64,000 nucleotides of DNA from an uncultured bacterium (GTDB lineage: Bacteria > Cyanobacteriota > Vampirovibrionia > Gastranaerophilales > Gastranaerophilaceae). Location of the stretch: the NCBI GenBank assembly GCA_947073645.1, contig CAMTMK010000010.1:1-64000 (forward strand), in the 5' to 3' direction. Made by a program: the position numbers and the translations under genes. Of this stretch, positions 33,402-41,575 are shown one piece after another (the first letter of the stretch is position 1; every line of letters begins with the position of its first letter). The notes under the pieces were generated by a model. That model saw only the letters and a list, made by a program, of their open reading frames with translations, had not been told where the DNA came from and did not search any database.

Positions 33402-33981
33402 AAGTGATATCCGTTTTTGTAAACACAAGCTGATATTGACCGTTGTGGCAGGCATAATGTGTATCTATGCCTGCGGGCAAACCGTTCGGAAATACTTCAT
33501 TAATCCTGCGCTGGTGTTCGGATTGTGTTATGTATTTGTTTTTTCCTCTGGTTGAAAGTGTTACTAGCTGTTCTCCAAGCGTTCCGTCTTCGTTAACCAG
33601 AAATTTCACTTCCTGTTTGCCGTTTTTAATAATTGCAATCTGTTGCTTTTCACCGTTAACTTCTCTTTTTTGCATTTTACCGCCATATTGAGCAATCAAA
33701 TCTGATGCTGTACGTGGCGGAGTCGGACGCATCTTGATTTCACGCGGTACTTCAGGCAAATCTGTTGCGAGTAGATTTTTTTTCGGCGGAGCTTGTGCAG
33801 TAACTACTACTTCATTCAGCAAATATTCGTTTTCTCCGATTTTTTCCGCATTAACTGGTGCATAAGGTAGCCCTGTCGGGTCAAATAATTCAATTGGTTC
33901 AGGAGTTCTGTTGGGTGTTCCACCTCCAAAACAATTTGTCCTGATAATGTTTGCACGTAAATTGTTCACTTCTTGTACCAT
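33400..33981 (-). CDS. Hypothetical protein with NEVVVTAQ motif
   Basis: The function of this 193-residue protein is unknown. I use ATG 33981 (MVQEVNNL) instead of the track start because GAGGAGA lies just upstream. The N-terminal half is Pro-rich and flexible (TPNRTPEPIELFDPTG), followed by LNEVVVTAQAPPKK, a string reminiscent of TonB-box/plug segments but without a receptor. The second half holds KNGKQEVKFLVNEDGTLGEQLVTL, a short beta-rich module. There is no signal peptide. It diverges from a small HTH gene. Confidence 0.7.
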   Translation of the reverse strand: MVQEVNNLRANIIRTNCFGGGTPNRTPEPIELFDPTGLPYAPVNAEKIGENEYLLNEVVVTAQAPPKKNLLATDLPEVPREIKMRPTPPRTASDLIAQYGGKMQKREVNGEKQQIAIIKNGKQEVKFLVNEDGTLGEQLVTLSTRGKNKYITQSEHQRRINEVFPNGLPAGIDTHYACHNGQYQLVFTKTDIT

Positions 33982-34154
33982 ATTTATTCTCCTCTCGTTT
34001 GTATATTTATTAAAAAACATTATGCACAATCGAATTGATACAAAAATAAAATATTGTTTCAAAACTTAATATAATAAATATTTATTTACCTACAGTAAAT
34101 ATAAAATTATTATATCGGTTAGATTTAATTCTCACAATATAATACACTTTTATT

Positions 34155-34376
34155 ATGATAAATAAAGATGTTCTGTTAAAATTTGGAGCAAAGTTGAGAT
34201 ATTTGAGAATGAGCAAAAAACTGTCTCAATTGCAGCTTGCAGAAAAAGCTGGGCTTAATTTTAATTTTATCGGGCAGATTGAAAGAGCCGAAACAAATCC
34301 CACTTTAAAAACGATTATTTCAATTGCAGAAGCGCTTGAAATGGATGTTAAAGATTTGTTTGATTTCAGATTATAA
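34155..34376 (+). CDS. Small Xre-family HTH transcriptional regulator
   Basis: The 73-residue protein is a single HTH_3 domain: LRYLRMSKKLSQLQLAEKAG forms helices 1-3, and NFIGQIERAETNPTLKTIISIAEAL the recognition and following helices. It is probably an autoregulator or a repressor of the divergent 193-residue gene. TATAAT at 34138-34143 predicts a leader of only about 5 bases and there is no Shine-Dalgarno. The 3' end overlaps tyrA by six bases. Confidence 0.88.
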   Translation: MINKDVLLKFGAKLRYLRMSKKLSQLQLAEKAGLNFNFIGQIERAETNPTLKTIISIAEALEMDVKDLFDFRL

Positions 34377-35111
34377 AAACATTTTTGAACGAATATTTTT
34401 AACTTCGGCGATTGTCTTCGGATAGTCGCCGTTTGTTAATTCTCCGACTGATTTGTAGAGCTTTAAAATCGCCTGTTCAATATTTTGAGAGTTCATAGAA
34501 ACCATATCGCAAGCCATTTCCTCGTTAGAAAGCGCAAGACGCGTCATATCACGAAAACCGCTTGATGCAATTTCCAAGGCAAGCGGATTGTCTTTTGCAG
34601 AAAGCATTAAAGCTTGCGAGATTACCATAGGCATATGAGAAATCATCGCAACTGCTTCGTCATGTTTTTCTGCAGTTGTATAAACTGGTTTTGCGCCGAC
34701 AAAGTTAATTACTTCTGTCAAAAGCGGATTTTCTTCTCCTGTAATAACCCATTTTGCGCCTTTAAACAAACCTTCAAAAGAGTTTTCAAATCCTTTATGT
34801 TCAGTTCCTGCCATCGGATGTGATGGGATTAATTTATACGGCCTTTTTCCTGTGACGAATTTTTTCAAACTGCAAACATCGGTTACAACGGTTTCGGGAG
34901 ATAAAATGTTTTCCAATTCATCAAGAACAGAAAGTGTTTTGTTCATAGGAGTACAAACAATAACTAAATCTCTGTATTTTAAAACATCATAAGTTTTGAA
35001 TATATTATCACCGTTTTGTGATTTTGAAACAGCTATTACATCATAATTTTTTCTTAAATCTTTAAATAACGATCCGCCGATTAGTCCTAAACCGATAATC
35101 CCAATTTTCAT
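34371..35111 (-). CDS. tyrA: Prephenate/arogenate dehydrogenase
   Basis: This 246-residue NAD(P)-dependent enzyme makes tyrosine precursors. The Rossmann motif GLGLIGGSLFKDL is at 7-19, and HPMAGTEHKGFENS is the substrate loop with the catalytic His. The C-terminal helical domain (ISHMPMVISQALM, ASSGFRDMTRLA) is present but short. Cyanobacterial relatives usually prefer arogenate; the sequence alone does not decide. The AAGGAG ribosome site directly follows the pgi-tyrA hairpin region. Confidence 0.9.
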   Translation of the reverse strand: MKIGIIGLGLIGGSLFKDLRKNYDVIAVSKSQNGDNIFKTYDVLKYRDLVIVCTPMNKTLSVLDELENILSPETVVTDVCSLKKFVTGKRPYKLIPSHPMAGTEHKGFENSFEGLFKGAKWVITGEENPLLTEVINFVGAKPVYTTAEKHDEAVAMISHMPMVISQALMLSAKDNPLALEIASSGFRDMTRLALSNEEMACDMVSMNSQNIEQAILKLYKSVGELTNGDYPKTIAEVKNIRSKMFL

Positions 35112-35127
35112 AAAAACTCCTTAAAAG

Positions 35128-35146
35128 AAGGGGGCTTTGCCCCCTT
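35128..35146 (-). terminator. Terminator of pgi
   Basis: AAGGGGGC-AAA-GCCCCCTT followed by CTTTT on the minus strand lies between the pgi stop and the tyrA start. Confidence 0.8.
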
Positions 35147-35151
35147 GATTA

Positions 35152-36453
35152 TTATTTTGAAATTCTGCCCGGAACAACTACTCCGCCTTTCAAATTCTTT
35201 TTATAGAATTCTACGTGCGGCTGCAATACGCTGTCCAATACTTCAGGGAATGATGTTCCTGACATGATTTTTTCAACGATTTCCTGATAAACAGTTGCGA
35301 ATGCTCTTAATTGAGTTAAAGCACCTGCAGCAGCAGGAGTTAAGCCCATACCTGATGTTTGAACTGTTTCTAGGAAGAAGTTTCCTGAAACTTCATAAGA
35401 TTTTGTCAAAGCATCGATATAGCTTTCAGCGTTTTCTCTGCAAACACCGTTGTCTTGAGGAACTGTCAATGCAAATGCAAGTTTGTTAGCAGGGTTAAAG
35501 TGAGCTTCTGCTGAGTGGTGCATTGCATCAGGAACTTTTGCAACTTGTTTCAATGTATCTTTAACAGATTCATTTTGCATTTGTGCGTGCCAGTAAACAG
35601 TGTTTTCAAAAATTGCACCCATATATTGGTGAACTGAAGCTTCTGTACCGTTCATTTTTGCATCTGCCCAGAAAATACCTTCTTTTAACGCATCATTGAT
35701 TGACAAATCTGCTGTTAAAGATTCTGTTGAAATTTCTTGAGCTGAATTCAACATTGTTACCATATCTTCTTTTTTCATTCCTGCATAAGCAAGTGTGAAT
35801 AAAGCGTGGTCGTCAAAAGCTGAGAAACGTCCGCCAACATCATCATGGATGTAAAGGTCGCCTAACCAGCCGTTTTCGTTAGAAGTTCTTCTAAGTTCAC
35901 TTTTTTCAGCGTTAGCATCAGTTACTGCAATAAAGTGTTTGTTTGCTGATTTTACAGCTTCTTCTTCTGATTGACCTTTCGCAATGTAAGCATTTTTCAA
36001 CATTTCTAAAACTCTCAAGAAACCGTCTTTAGTTTCAAAAGTTGAACCTGATTTTGATGCGATAAGGTAGTTTGATGATAAAACATCGTTGTCCAATCTG
36101 TATAAAAATCTTTCCAAGCTTGCGCTGTCAACGTCTGAATAAAATTCGATTGCATCACCTTTTATGTTTAAGCCGTTAATCGAAAGCATATGTTCTACAG
36201 TGTGTTTTGAACCGCCGATACCCATTACGCTTAATTTTGTCGCAGAAGTTGCTGATTTTAGGCTTTCTGCAAGTTCATAAATTTCATCAACTCTTTTAGC
36301 TTGTTCTGAAGGTAAATTTACCCAGTTTAAAAATTGTCCTTTTTTGTTAGCGCGTGATGAGAATTCGTTTACGAATTCTGAAACTTTAGAAGAATATTTT
36401 CCAAAATCCACGCCTGAAAATTTTACTGTAACATTTGAATTTTTGGTCAACAT
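35152..36453 (-). CDS. pgi: Glucose-6-phosphate isomerase
   Basis: A SIS-fold isomerase of 433 residues, the shorter bacterial form. GIGGSKHTVEHML (74-86) and SKSGSTFETKDGF bind the sugar phosphate, and the ALTVPQDN and QTSGMGLTPAAAGALTQL segments complete the core. It interconverts glucose-6-phosphate and fructose-6-phosphate. The usual HVEQN-like Glu motif is not obvious by eye, so a more distant SIS isomerase remains possible. An AAAGGG ribosome site precedes the ATG. Confidence 0.85.
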   Translation of the reverse strand: MLTKNSNVTVKFSGVDFGKYSSKVSEFVNEFSSRANKKGQFLNWVNLPSEQAKRVDEIYELAESLKSATSATKLSVMGIGGSKHTVEHMLSINGLNIKGDAIEFYSDVDSASLERFLYRLDNDVLSSNYLIASKSGSTFETKDGFLRVLEMLKNAYIAKGQSEEEAVKSANKHFIAVTDANAEKSELRRTSNENGWLGDLYIHDDVGGRFSAFDDHALFTLAYAGMKKEDMVTMLNSAQEISTESLTADLSINDALKEGIFWADAKMNGTEASVHQYMGAIFENTVYWHAQMQNESVKDTLKQVAKVPDAMHHSAEAHFNPANKLAFALTVPQDNGVCRENAESYIDALTKSYEVSGNFFLETVQTSGMGLTPAAAGALTQLRAFATVYQEIVEKIMSGTSFPEVLDSVLQPHVEFYKKNLKGGVVVPGRISK

Positions 36454-36498
36454 AATAGTCCCTTTCTTTTTAGTAATATTTTACTATAAAAATATATT

Positions 36499-37779
36499 TT
36501 AGGGTTTGTTTGTTGTCAAATCAACTTTAAATCCTTGAAAACTCGAATTTAATTCGGCAATATGCTGATGTTTTTGCTGATGGTCGTATCTGTATTTTGT
36601 CCAAATTCGTGAAACCGCGCTGAGTGTGAATCCCATAGCTGCGAGACTGAACAAGAACGGAACTCCTGTTATTATTGATTTTTGTTTAATAAGTTCTGCA
36701 AGTTCTTTTTCTTTTGTTGTTTTATTTTGTCTTGCAAGTTTTTCTGCTATTTGCGGAAGTTCTTTACGTGTCGGGATATTTTGTATAACTCCGTCTTTAC
36801 CGCGTTTGATAAGTTCCGGGAATTTGCCTTTATTTGCTAATATTTTCTTAAATCCCGCATCAAGAACGGATGAGCCGAAAATTGTATATAAAACTACAAG
36901 CGGAACGCGTGTCCAAACTTCATAAAAATCAAGTTTTCCTCTGTCTTTTGCGGCACTTGAATAACCAAACAAACCAGTAGTACAAATTACTGCCAGTTGC
37001 CCTTTGCTTAGTGCGAGTTTGCCGTTATTGTTTGCAAAATCGAGTTTAAGATATTCTTTTAGGAATTTATTTGTTTTTTCTGATTTTATGTTAAACAATT
37101 TTGAGATTTGTTCACCGGGTTCAAGAAGAATTTCCGAGAATTTGCGCGCAGATTTATATTTATGTCCTTTGCATGCCAAAAGCAAACCTGCTCCAATTCC
37201 GCCTGCTGAAAGAAGTCCGGTTTTTAACAGGACACTTTTTGCATGTGTTTCAACGCGTTTTTGCTGTTCTGTATTTTCGGTTTTTTCTTTATTGAGATTG
37301 GCAACGTTATTGAAATCGCTTACTTTAAAAACTTTTAGAGTAAAAAGGTTTTTGGCAAATCCGAGCGCATATTCCATTGCAGGGATTGTGATACACCCTA
37401 AAATTATACCGCCTTTTGTTGTTGTTAGTCTGTTTTTTAACTCTTTATCAAGTTTTGATTTTTTGATTTCATCAAGATTTTTGGGGATATTTTTTGTGAT
37501 TGTTTTTTGAAGTTTTTTAGGCTGTATTTTTTTGAAAATGCCGTTTCTGAATGCGTGTTCTCCGAAAAACGGTGCTGCAAAATAAAATATTCCTGATTCT
37601 AAAAATTCCAAAAATGTAAATTCGCTAAAATCGATGAAACTTCTTGACAAGACGGCTTTTGGAAACCAATTTGTCAGTGTCCCTTGAATAAATCTTGTGT
37701 GCGAGAGATTTTCTTGTGATTTTAAAAATTTGTCTAAGCGTTTTGTTGTTGGAGTAAATCCATTAATTTTTTGTATCAT
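36499..37779 (-). CDS. Polytopic membrane protein, unknown
   Basis: A 426-residue Lys-rich protein with about four or five membrane helices (near 122-142, 188-205, 300-325 and 385-405; for example GVPFLFSLAAMGFTLSAV). Long basic linkers separate them. No domain is recognised. A good AAGGG ribosome site supports the start at 37779. The gene is followed after 45 bp by pgi on the same strand and could be co-transcribed. Confidence 0.75.
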   Translation of the reverse strand: MIQKINGFTPTTKRLDKFLKSQENLSHTRFIQGTLTNWFPKAVLSRSFIDFSEFTFLEFLESGIFYFAAPFFGEHAFRNGIFKKIQPKKLQKTITKNIPKNLDEIKKSKLDKELKNRLTTTKGGIILGCITIPAMEYALGFAKNLFTLKVFKVSDFNNVANLNKEKTENTEQQKRVETHAKSVLLKTGLLSAGGIGAGLLLACKGHKYKSARKFSEILLEPGEQISKLFNIKSEKTNKFLKEYLKLDFANNNGKLALSKGQLAVICTTGLFGYSSAAKDRGKLDFYEVWTRVPLVVLYTIFGSSVLDAGFKKILANKGKFPELIKRGKDGVIQNIPTRKELPQIAEKLARQNKTTKEKELAELIKQKSIITGVPFLFSLAAMGFTLSAVSRIWTKYRYDHQQKHQHIAELNSSFQGFKVDLTTNKP

Positions 37780-37816
37780 TTTCTTTTCCCTTATCTGTGT
37801 AAATCTTCATACTAAA

Positions 37817-37843
37817 AAGGACCGCCTCTCAGAGGCGGTCCTT
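37817..37843 (-). terminator. Terminator of the 27-residue peptide gene
   Basis: AAGGACCGCCTCT / AGAGGCGGTCCTT gives a very stable stem followed by TTTTTAG on the minus strand. It lies 20 bp after the stop codon of the small ORF. Confidence 0.88.
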
Positions 37844-37863
37844 GAAATCTTGTTTTAAATCTA

Positions 37864-37947
37864 TCACATTCGATTTGCACAACAATGACCACCTCTTATA
37901 AGGCTTTGCATCATCATTTGCATCATCATTGTGTTAGTAAATGTCAT
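37864..37947 (-). CDS. Met-rich 27-residue peptide (MMMQMMMQ ... GGHCC)
   Basis: This ORF is too short for the track. ATG 37947 to TGA encodes MTFTNTMMMQMMMQSLIRGG followed by HCCANRM. An AGGGA ribosome site lies about nine bases upstream, an extended -10 (TGTTATAAT) further up, and a strong terminator follows, so it has the parts of an independent gene. Seven Met, a His and two adjacent Cys suggest metal binding (copper-like ligands) or a small membrane-active peptide; both are inference. The TTTGCATCATCA repeat encodes the MMMQ doublet. Confidence 0.55.
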   Translation of the reverse strand: MTFTNTMMMQMMMQSLIRGGHCCANRM

Positions 37948-38107
37948 TTTAAAAATTCCCTTTTTCCGAATTCATACTATTATAACAATAGTTTTTTGTC
38001 AATTGCTTATTATATTGAGAGAATCAGATAAGAAAAAGGTCGAATTAGGTCTTAAAATTTTTTTTAAATATTGAATAATATTAGTAGTGGTAAATGTCAG
38101 GATTTAT

Positions 38108-39112
38108 ATGAAAAAAATAATTGCTTTAATTGTTATGGTTTTAATATTATCAGGAGGAAGCTGTATGGCACAGAATTTGAATAATAAACAGAAAAGTATT
38201 GTTATGATTTCATCTTATACTGCAAACGGAGATTTACAAAATCTTGAAAAAGCCCTTAATAAAGGAATTGATGCAGGATTGACTGTAAACGAGATTAAAG
38301 AAATCCTTGTGCAGATGTATGCTTATTGCGGATTTCCGAGAAGTTTAAACGGTTTAAACACATTTATGAAAGTTGTAGAAGCAAGAAAGGATATAAAAAC
38401 TGGTGTAATCGGCAAAGTTTTACCAAAAGAAACTGATAAATTTGCTTATGGCGATAATGTTCAAGTAGAGCTTACAGGCGGGCATATAAAAGGTGGAGTT
38501 TTTGAATTTGCGCCTGCTATTGACCAATATTTAAAAGAACATTTATTTGCTGATATTTTTGCACGCGGTGTTTTAACAAATCAGGAAAGGGAAATTGCTA
38601 CAATTTCCGCTTTGTCTTCAATGCATGGTGTTGAACCTCAATTGAAATCGCATATTCAGATTGGAAAAAATACTGGTTTAACTGATAAGCAGGTTGAGGA
38701 AATTCTTGATTTGACAAAATATGCAAGAAGCGGAGCTTTTAATATTGGGTTGAAAAACGATGATTATTCAAAATATTTTAAAGGTCAAAGTTACCTGCAG
38801 TCATTGACAACAGAAGGAGTTAATAGTGCAAATGTAACTTTTGAACCGGGATGCAGAAATAATTGGCATATTCATCACAAAGGCGGTCAAATCCTTCTTG
38901 TAACATCAGGCAGAGGCTATTATCAAGAATGGGGAAAACCTGCTCAAGAATTAAAAACGGGTGATGTCGTAAATATTCCTGCTGGAGTAAAACACTGGCA
39001 TGGCGCAGCGCCTGACAGCTGGTTTGCGCATATTGCAATTGCAGTTCCTGCAGAAGGAGCAGCGACAGAATGGCTTGAAGAAGTAAGTGATGAAGAATAC
39101 AGCAAATTATAG
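38108..39112 (+). CDS. Exported carboxymuconolactone decarboxylase-cupin fusion
   Basis: A 334-residue protein from ATG 38108 (AGGA ribosome site). A signal peptide of about 19-20 residues (MKKIIALIVMVLILSGG) is followed by two CMD-type helical domains: LNKGIDAGLTVNEIKEILVQMYAYCGFP and REIATISALSSMHG...IGKNTGLTDKQVEEIL. A C-terminal cupin has metal-ligand pattern WHIHHKGGQILLVTSGRG and VKHWHG. CMD/AhpD-like domains often act as redox or decarboxylating enzymes. An internal AGGAGG plus ATG at 38165 could give a cytosolic form starting MAQNLNN. It leads a four-gene redox cluster. Confidence 0.88.
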   Translation: MKKIIALIVMVLILSGGSCMAQNLNNKQKSIVMISSYTANGDLQNLEKALNKGIDAGLTVNEIKEILVQMYAYCGFPRSLNGLNTFMKVVEARKDIKTGVIGKVLPKETDKFAYGDNVQVELTGGHIKGGVFEFAPAIDQYLKEHLFADIFARGVLTNQEREIATISALSSMHGVEPQLKSHIQIGKNTGLTDKQVEEILDLTKYARSGAFNIGLKNDDYSKYFKGQSYLQSLTTEGVNSANVTFEPGCRNNWHIHHKGGQILLVTSGRGYYQEWGKPAQELKTGDVVNIPAGVKHWHGAAPDSWFAHIAIAVPAEGAATEWLEEVSDEEYSKL

Positions 39113-39121
39113 GAGAGAATG

Positions 39122-39757
39122 ATGAAAGTATTATTATTTAATGGTTCACCGCATAAAGAGGGCTGTACGTTTACAGCATTAAGTGAAATTCAAAAGACTT
39201 TAAATGAAGAAGGTATTAATTCGGAAATTTATCATATCGGTACTAAGTCTATAAGCGGTTGTCGTGCTTGCCGTGCTTGTGCAAAGCTTGGTAAATGTGT
39301 TATTGATGATGGCGTAAATGAATTTCTTGAATATGCAAAAGATTTTGATGCATTTATTTTAGGCTCACCTGTATATTATGCTGCGGTTGCAGGTGGAGCT
39401 GTGTCATTTTTAAACAGAGCATTTTTTACAGCTTTCATGTCAGGCAGGGGGGATATTTTCTTACATAAACCCGGAGCGGCTGTTGTAAGTGCTCGACGAG
39501 CAGGAACGACTGCCGCTTTAGACCAGTTAAACAGATATTTTACAATAACTCAAATGCCAATAATTTCCGGAAGATATTGGAATATGGTTCATGGGCAGAC
39601 ACCTGATGACGTTCGTCAAGATTTAGAGGGGATGCAGAATATGAGAATTCTTGCGCGAAATATGGCTTATTACTTAAAGTGTATTGAAGCAGGTAAAAAT
39701 TCAGGAATTGAATTGCCTAAACAAGAAGAAGTTGTATTCACTAATTTTATAAGATAG
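39122..39757 (+). CDS. NADPH-dependent FMN reductase/iron-sulfur flavoprotein-like
   Basis: A flavodoxin-fold protein of 211 residues. The FMN phosphate loop NGSPHKEGCTFTAL follows the first strand, and GSPVYYAAVAGG is the second flavin loop. CRACRACAKLGKC between them is a Cys cluster like those of iron-sulfur flavoproteins, so it may carry a cluster or a disulfide. There is no signal peptide, unlike its neighbours. Two ATG codons are adjacent; the second (39122) has the better spacing from AGGAG. Confidence 0.88.
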   Translation: MKVLLFNGSPHKEGCTFTALSEIQKTLNEEGINSEIYHIGTKSISGCRACRACAKLGKCVIDDGVNEFLEYAKDFDAFILGSPVYYAAVAGGAVSFLNRAFFTAFMSGRGDIFLHKPGAAVVSARRAGTTAALDQLNRYFTITQMPIISGRYWNMVHGQTPDDVRQDLEGMQNMRILARNMAYYLKCIEAGKNSGIELPKQEEVVFTNFIR

Positions 39758-39766
39758 AGGTCTTTA

Positions 39767-40384
39767 ATGAAAAAATTATTACTATTAATTTTACCAGTAT
39801 TGTTAATTTGTACAGGTTGTACATTTGTAAAAGCTGAAAATTCACAAGGAGGTCTTATGGACAAAAAAATATTAATCGCATATTTTTCTTGGGGCGGTAA
39901 CACAAAGTCAATTGCTGAAAAAATCCACAATTCAGTTGGCGGCGATATGTTCAGAATTGAAACAGCAGTTCCTTATCCTGAAGATTATAATGAAGCAGCT
40001 TACGGGGTTGCTAAAAAACAACATGAAGAAGGGACTAAGCCAGAATTAAAAGATAACGGCGATGTTTCAAGTTACGATGTTATTTTTGTCGGAACTCCTG
40101 CTTGGTGGTACGAAATGGCACCTGCTGTTAAAACTTTCTTATCTGAAAATAATTTTGAAGGAAAAACTATTATTCCGTTTATTACACACGGTGGCGGCGG
40201 TAAATATACAATAGCTGAGGATATGGGCAAAATGGCAAAAGGTTCAAAAGTTTTAGAACCGCTTGTTATTTATGAAAGAGGAAACTCTGAAACTGATTCT
40301 ATGACAATCGAGCAGCAGCATCAAAAACTAAAAGATGCTGCTGAGCAAAGAACAAAAGAAGTTAACGGCGGGGAAGTTAAATAG
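39767..40384 (+). CDS. Flavodoxin, lipoprotein form with internal cytosolic start
   Basis: This 205-residue protein has a hydrophobic N-terminus ending in ICTGC (lipobox-like), then a flavodoxin domain: AYFSWGGNTKSIAEKI binds FMN phosphate, and GTPAWWYEMAPAVKTFL and ITHGGGGKY complete the site. It probably shuttles electrons at the periplasmic face. An internal AAGGAGG four bases before ATG 39857 would start a second product, MDKKILIAYFSWGG, the normal flavodoxin N-terminus. It is followed by a hydrolase remnant. Confidence 0.88.
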   Translation: MKKLLLLILPVLLICTGCTFVKAENSQGGLMDKKILIAYFSWGGNTKSIAEKIHNSVGGDMFRIETAVPYPEDYNEAAYGVAKKQHEEGTKPELKDNGDVSSYDVIFVGTPAWWYEMAPAVKTFLSENNFEGKTIIPFITHGGGGKYTIAEDMGKMAKGSKVLEPLVIYERGNSETDSMTIEQQHQKLKDAAEQRTKEVNGGEVK

Positions 40385-40538
40385 TAAAGAAGCTTACGAC
40401 AAAATTCCTGAAAATAAAGAATATATTGTTGTTCCAAACGCAACCCATATTGAAATGTATTACAAACCTGAATATGTAAATCAGGCAGTAGAAAAATTAA
40501 GCGAATTTTACGGGAAAAACTTGAAAGGGAATAAATAA
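40383..40538 (+). pseudogene. C-terminal remnant of an alpha/beta hydrolase
   Basis: The frame after the flavodoxin stop reads SKEAYDKIPENKEYIVVPNA then THIEMYYKPEYVNQAVEKL. This is the end of a dienelactone-hydrolase/COG1073-like fold, including the catalytic His region (NATHIEMY). No N-terminal part, nucleophile elbow or start codon is present, so a deletion fused it to the flavodoxin gene end. It ends in TAATG overlapping the next start. Confidence 0.7.
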
Positions 40539-41476
40539 TGTTAAAGAAAGTTTTAGCGACTATCGCTTTAAGTACAGCGTTAACTCTTTGCGCTAATGCA
40601 GGAGAAGTTCCTAATTTTGAACTGAATAACGAAACAAAAATTCCTCAATTAGGTCTTGGGACATTTATGCTTGCTGAAGGCGAAGGAGAAAGTGAAGCCT
40701 ACACAGCAGCACTTACCGCTCTAAAAGCAGGATATCGTCATATTGATACAGCTCACGCTTACGGTAACGAAAGAAGTATTGGTCGTGCAATTAAAGACAG
40801 CGGAATCCCTCGTGAAGAAATTTGGGTTACATCTAAATTGTGGCCGAGCGAGTTTGGCGAAGGTAAAACCGCAGAAGCATTTGAAAAAATGCTTAAAAGA
40901 TTGGATTTAGACTATGTTGATTTGGTTTATGTTCATCAGCCTGTGGGTGATGTTATGGGTGCTTGGAAAGATTTAGAAAAAGCATACAAAGAAGGAAAAA
41001 TCAAAGCTCTTGGTATTTCAAATTTTGATAAAGATGAAAAGGTGTTTGATGAATTCTTTAAAACAGTAGAAGTTAAACCGCAAATTATGCAAATGGAATG
41101 TCATCCTTATGCTCAAAGAGAATACTGGCAAAAACGTATTAAAGAACAAAATATGCAGCAGGAAAACTGGTATCCGCTTGGAGGCAGACAAAGTAACGGT
41201 TTGATTTTAAAGGATAAAACTATTAATAAAATTGCGAAAGCTCACAAAAAATCACCAGCACAAATTATTTTAAGATGGCACATTCAAAAAGGATTTATTA
41301 CTATTCCGGGTGCAAGTAATCCTGATTATATAAAAGAAAATATTGATATTTTTGATTTTGCATTGACAGATAAGGAAATGGAACAGATTCACAAACTAAA
41401 TACAGAAAAAAGAATTTTTAATCCGCCTTATGAAGAAGCAAAAAAACGATATTTGGAAACTGTTTTACCAGATTAA
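40538..41476 (+). CDS. Exported aldo/keto reductase
   Basis: A 312-residue AKR with a signal peptide (MLKKVLATIALSTALTLCANA), which is unusual for this NADPH enzyme family. The tetrad is complete: Asp and Tyr in HIDTAHAYGNE, Lys in VTSKLWPSE, His in VYVHQPVGD. IPGASNPDYIKEN binds the cofactor phosphate. It probably reduces aldehydes or ketones. The start overlaps the stop of the hydrolase remnant and has AAAGGGA upstream. Export raises the question of where NADPH comes from; the neighbouring flavodoxin may matter. Confidence 0.92.
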   Translation: MLKKVLATIALSTALTLCANAGEVPNFELNNETKIPQLGLGTFMLAEGEGESEAYTAALTALKAGYRHIDTAHAYGNERSIGRAIKDSGIPREEIWVTSKLWPSEFGEGKTAEAFEKMLKRLDLDYVDLVYVHQPVGDVMGAWKDLEKAYKEGKIKALGISNFDKDEKVFDEFFKTVEVKPQIMQMECHPYAQREYWQKRIKEQNMQQENWYPLGGRQSNGLILKDKTINKIAKAHKKSPAQIILRWHIQKGFITIPGASNPDYIKENIDIFDFALTDKEMEQIHKLNTEKRIFNPPYEEAKKRYLETVLPD

Positions 41477-41487
41477 AATATTTAATA

Positions 41488-41573
41488 CGGAGAGGGTGGG
41501 ATTTGAACCCACGGTACAATTACTGTACACAGACTTTCGAGATCCGCACCTTAAGCCGCTCGGACACCTCTCC
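41488..41573 (-). tRNA. tRNA-Ser(CGA)
   Basis: The minus strand folds as a class II tRNA: acceptor GGAGAGG / CCTCTCC, D arm CCGAGCGGCTTAAGG, anticodon loop CTCGAAA (CGA, reads UCG), long variable arm (GTACA/TGTAC) and T arm GTGGGTTCAAATCCCAC. The CCA end is not encoded. It begins two bases after the proA stop codon on the same strand, so it probably lies on the proBA transcript. Confidence 0.95.
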
Positions 41574-41575
41574 AA

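Noticed and set aside
37897-37924. TTTGCATCATCA tandem repeat as a CRISPR or tandem array
   Set aside because: There are only two units, and they encode MMMQMMMQ of the small peptide; no spacers are present.
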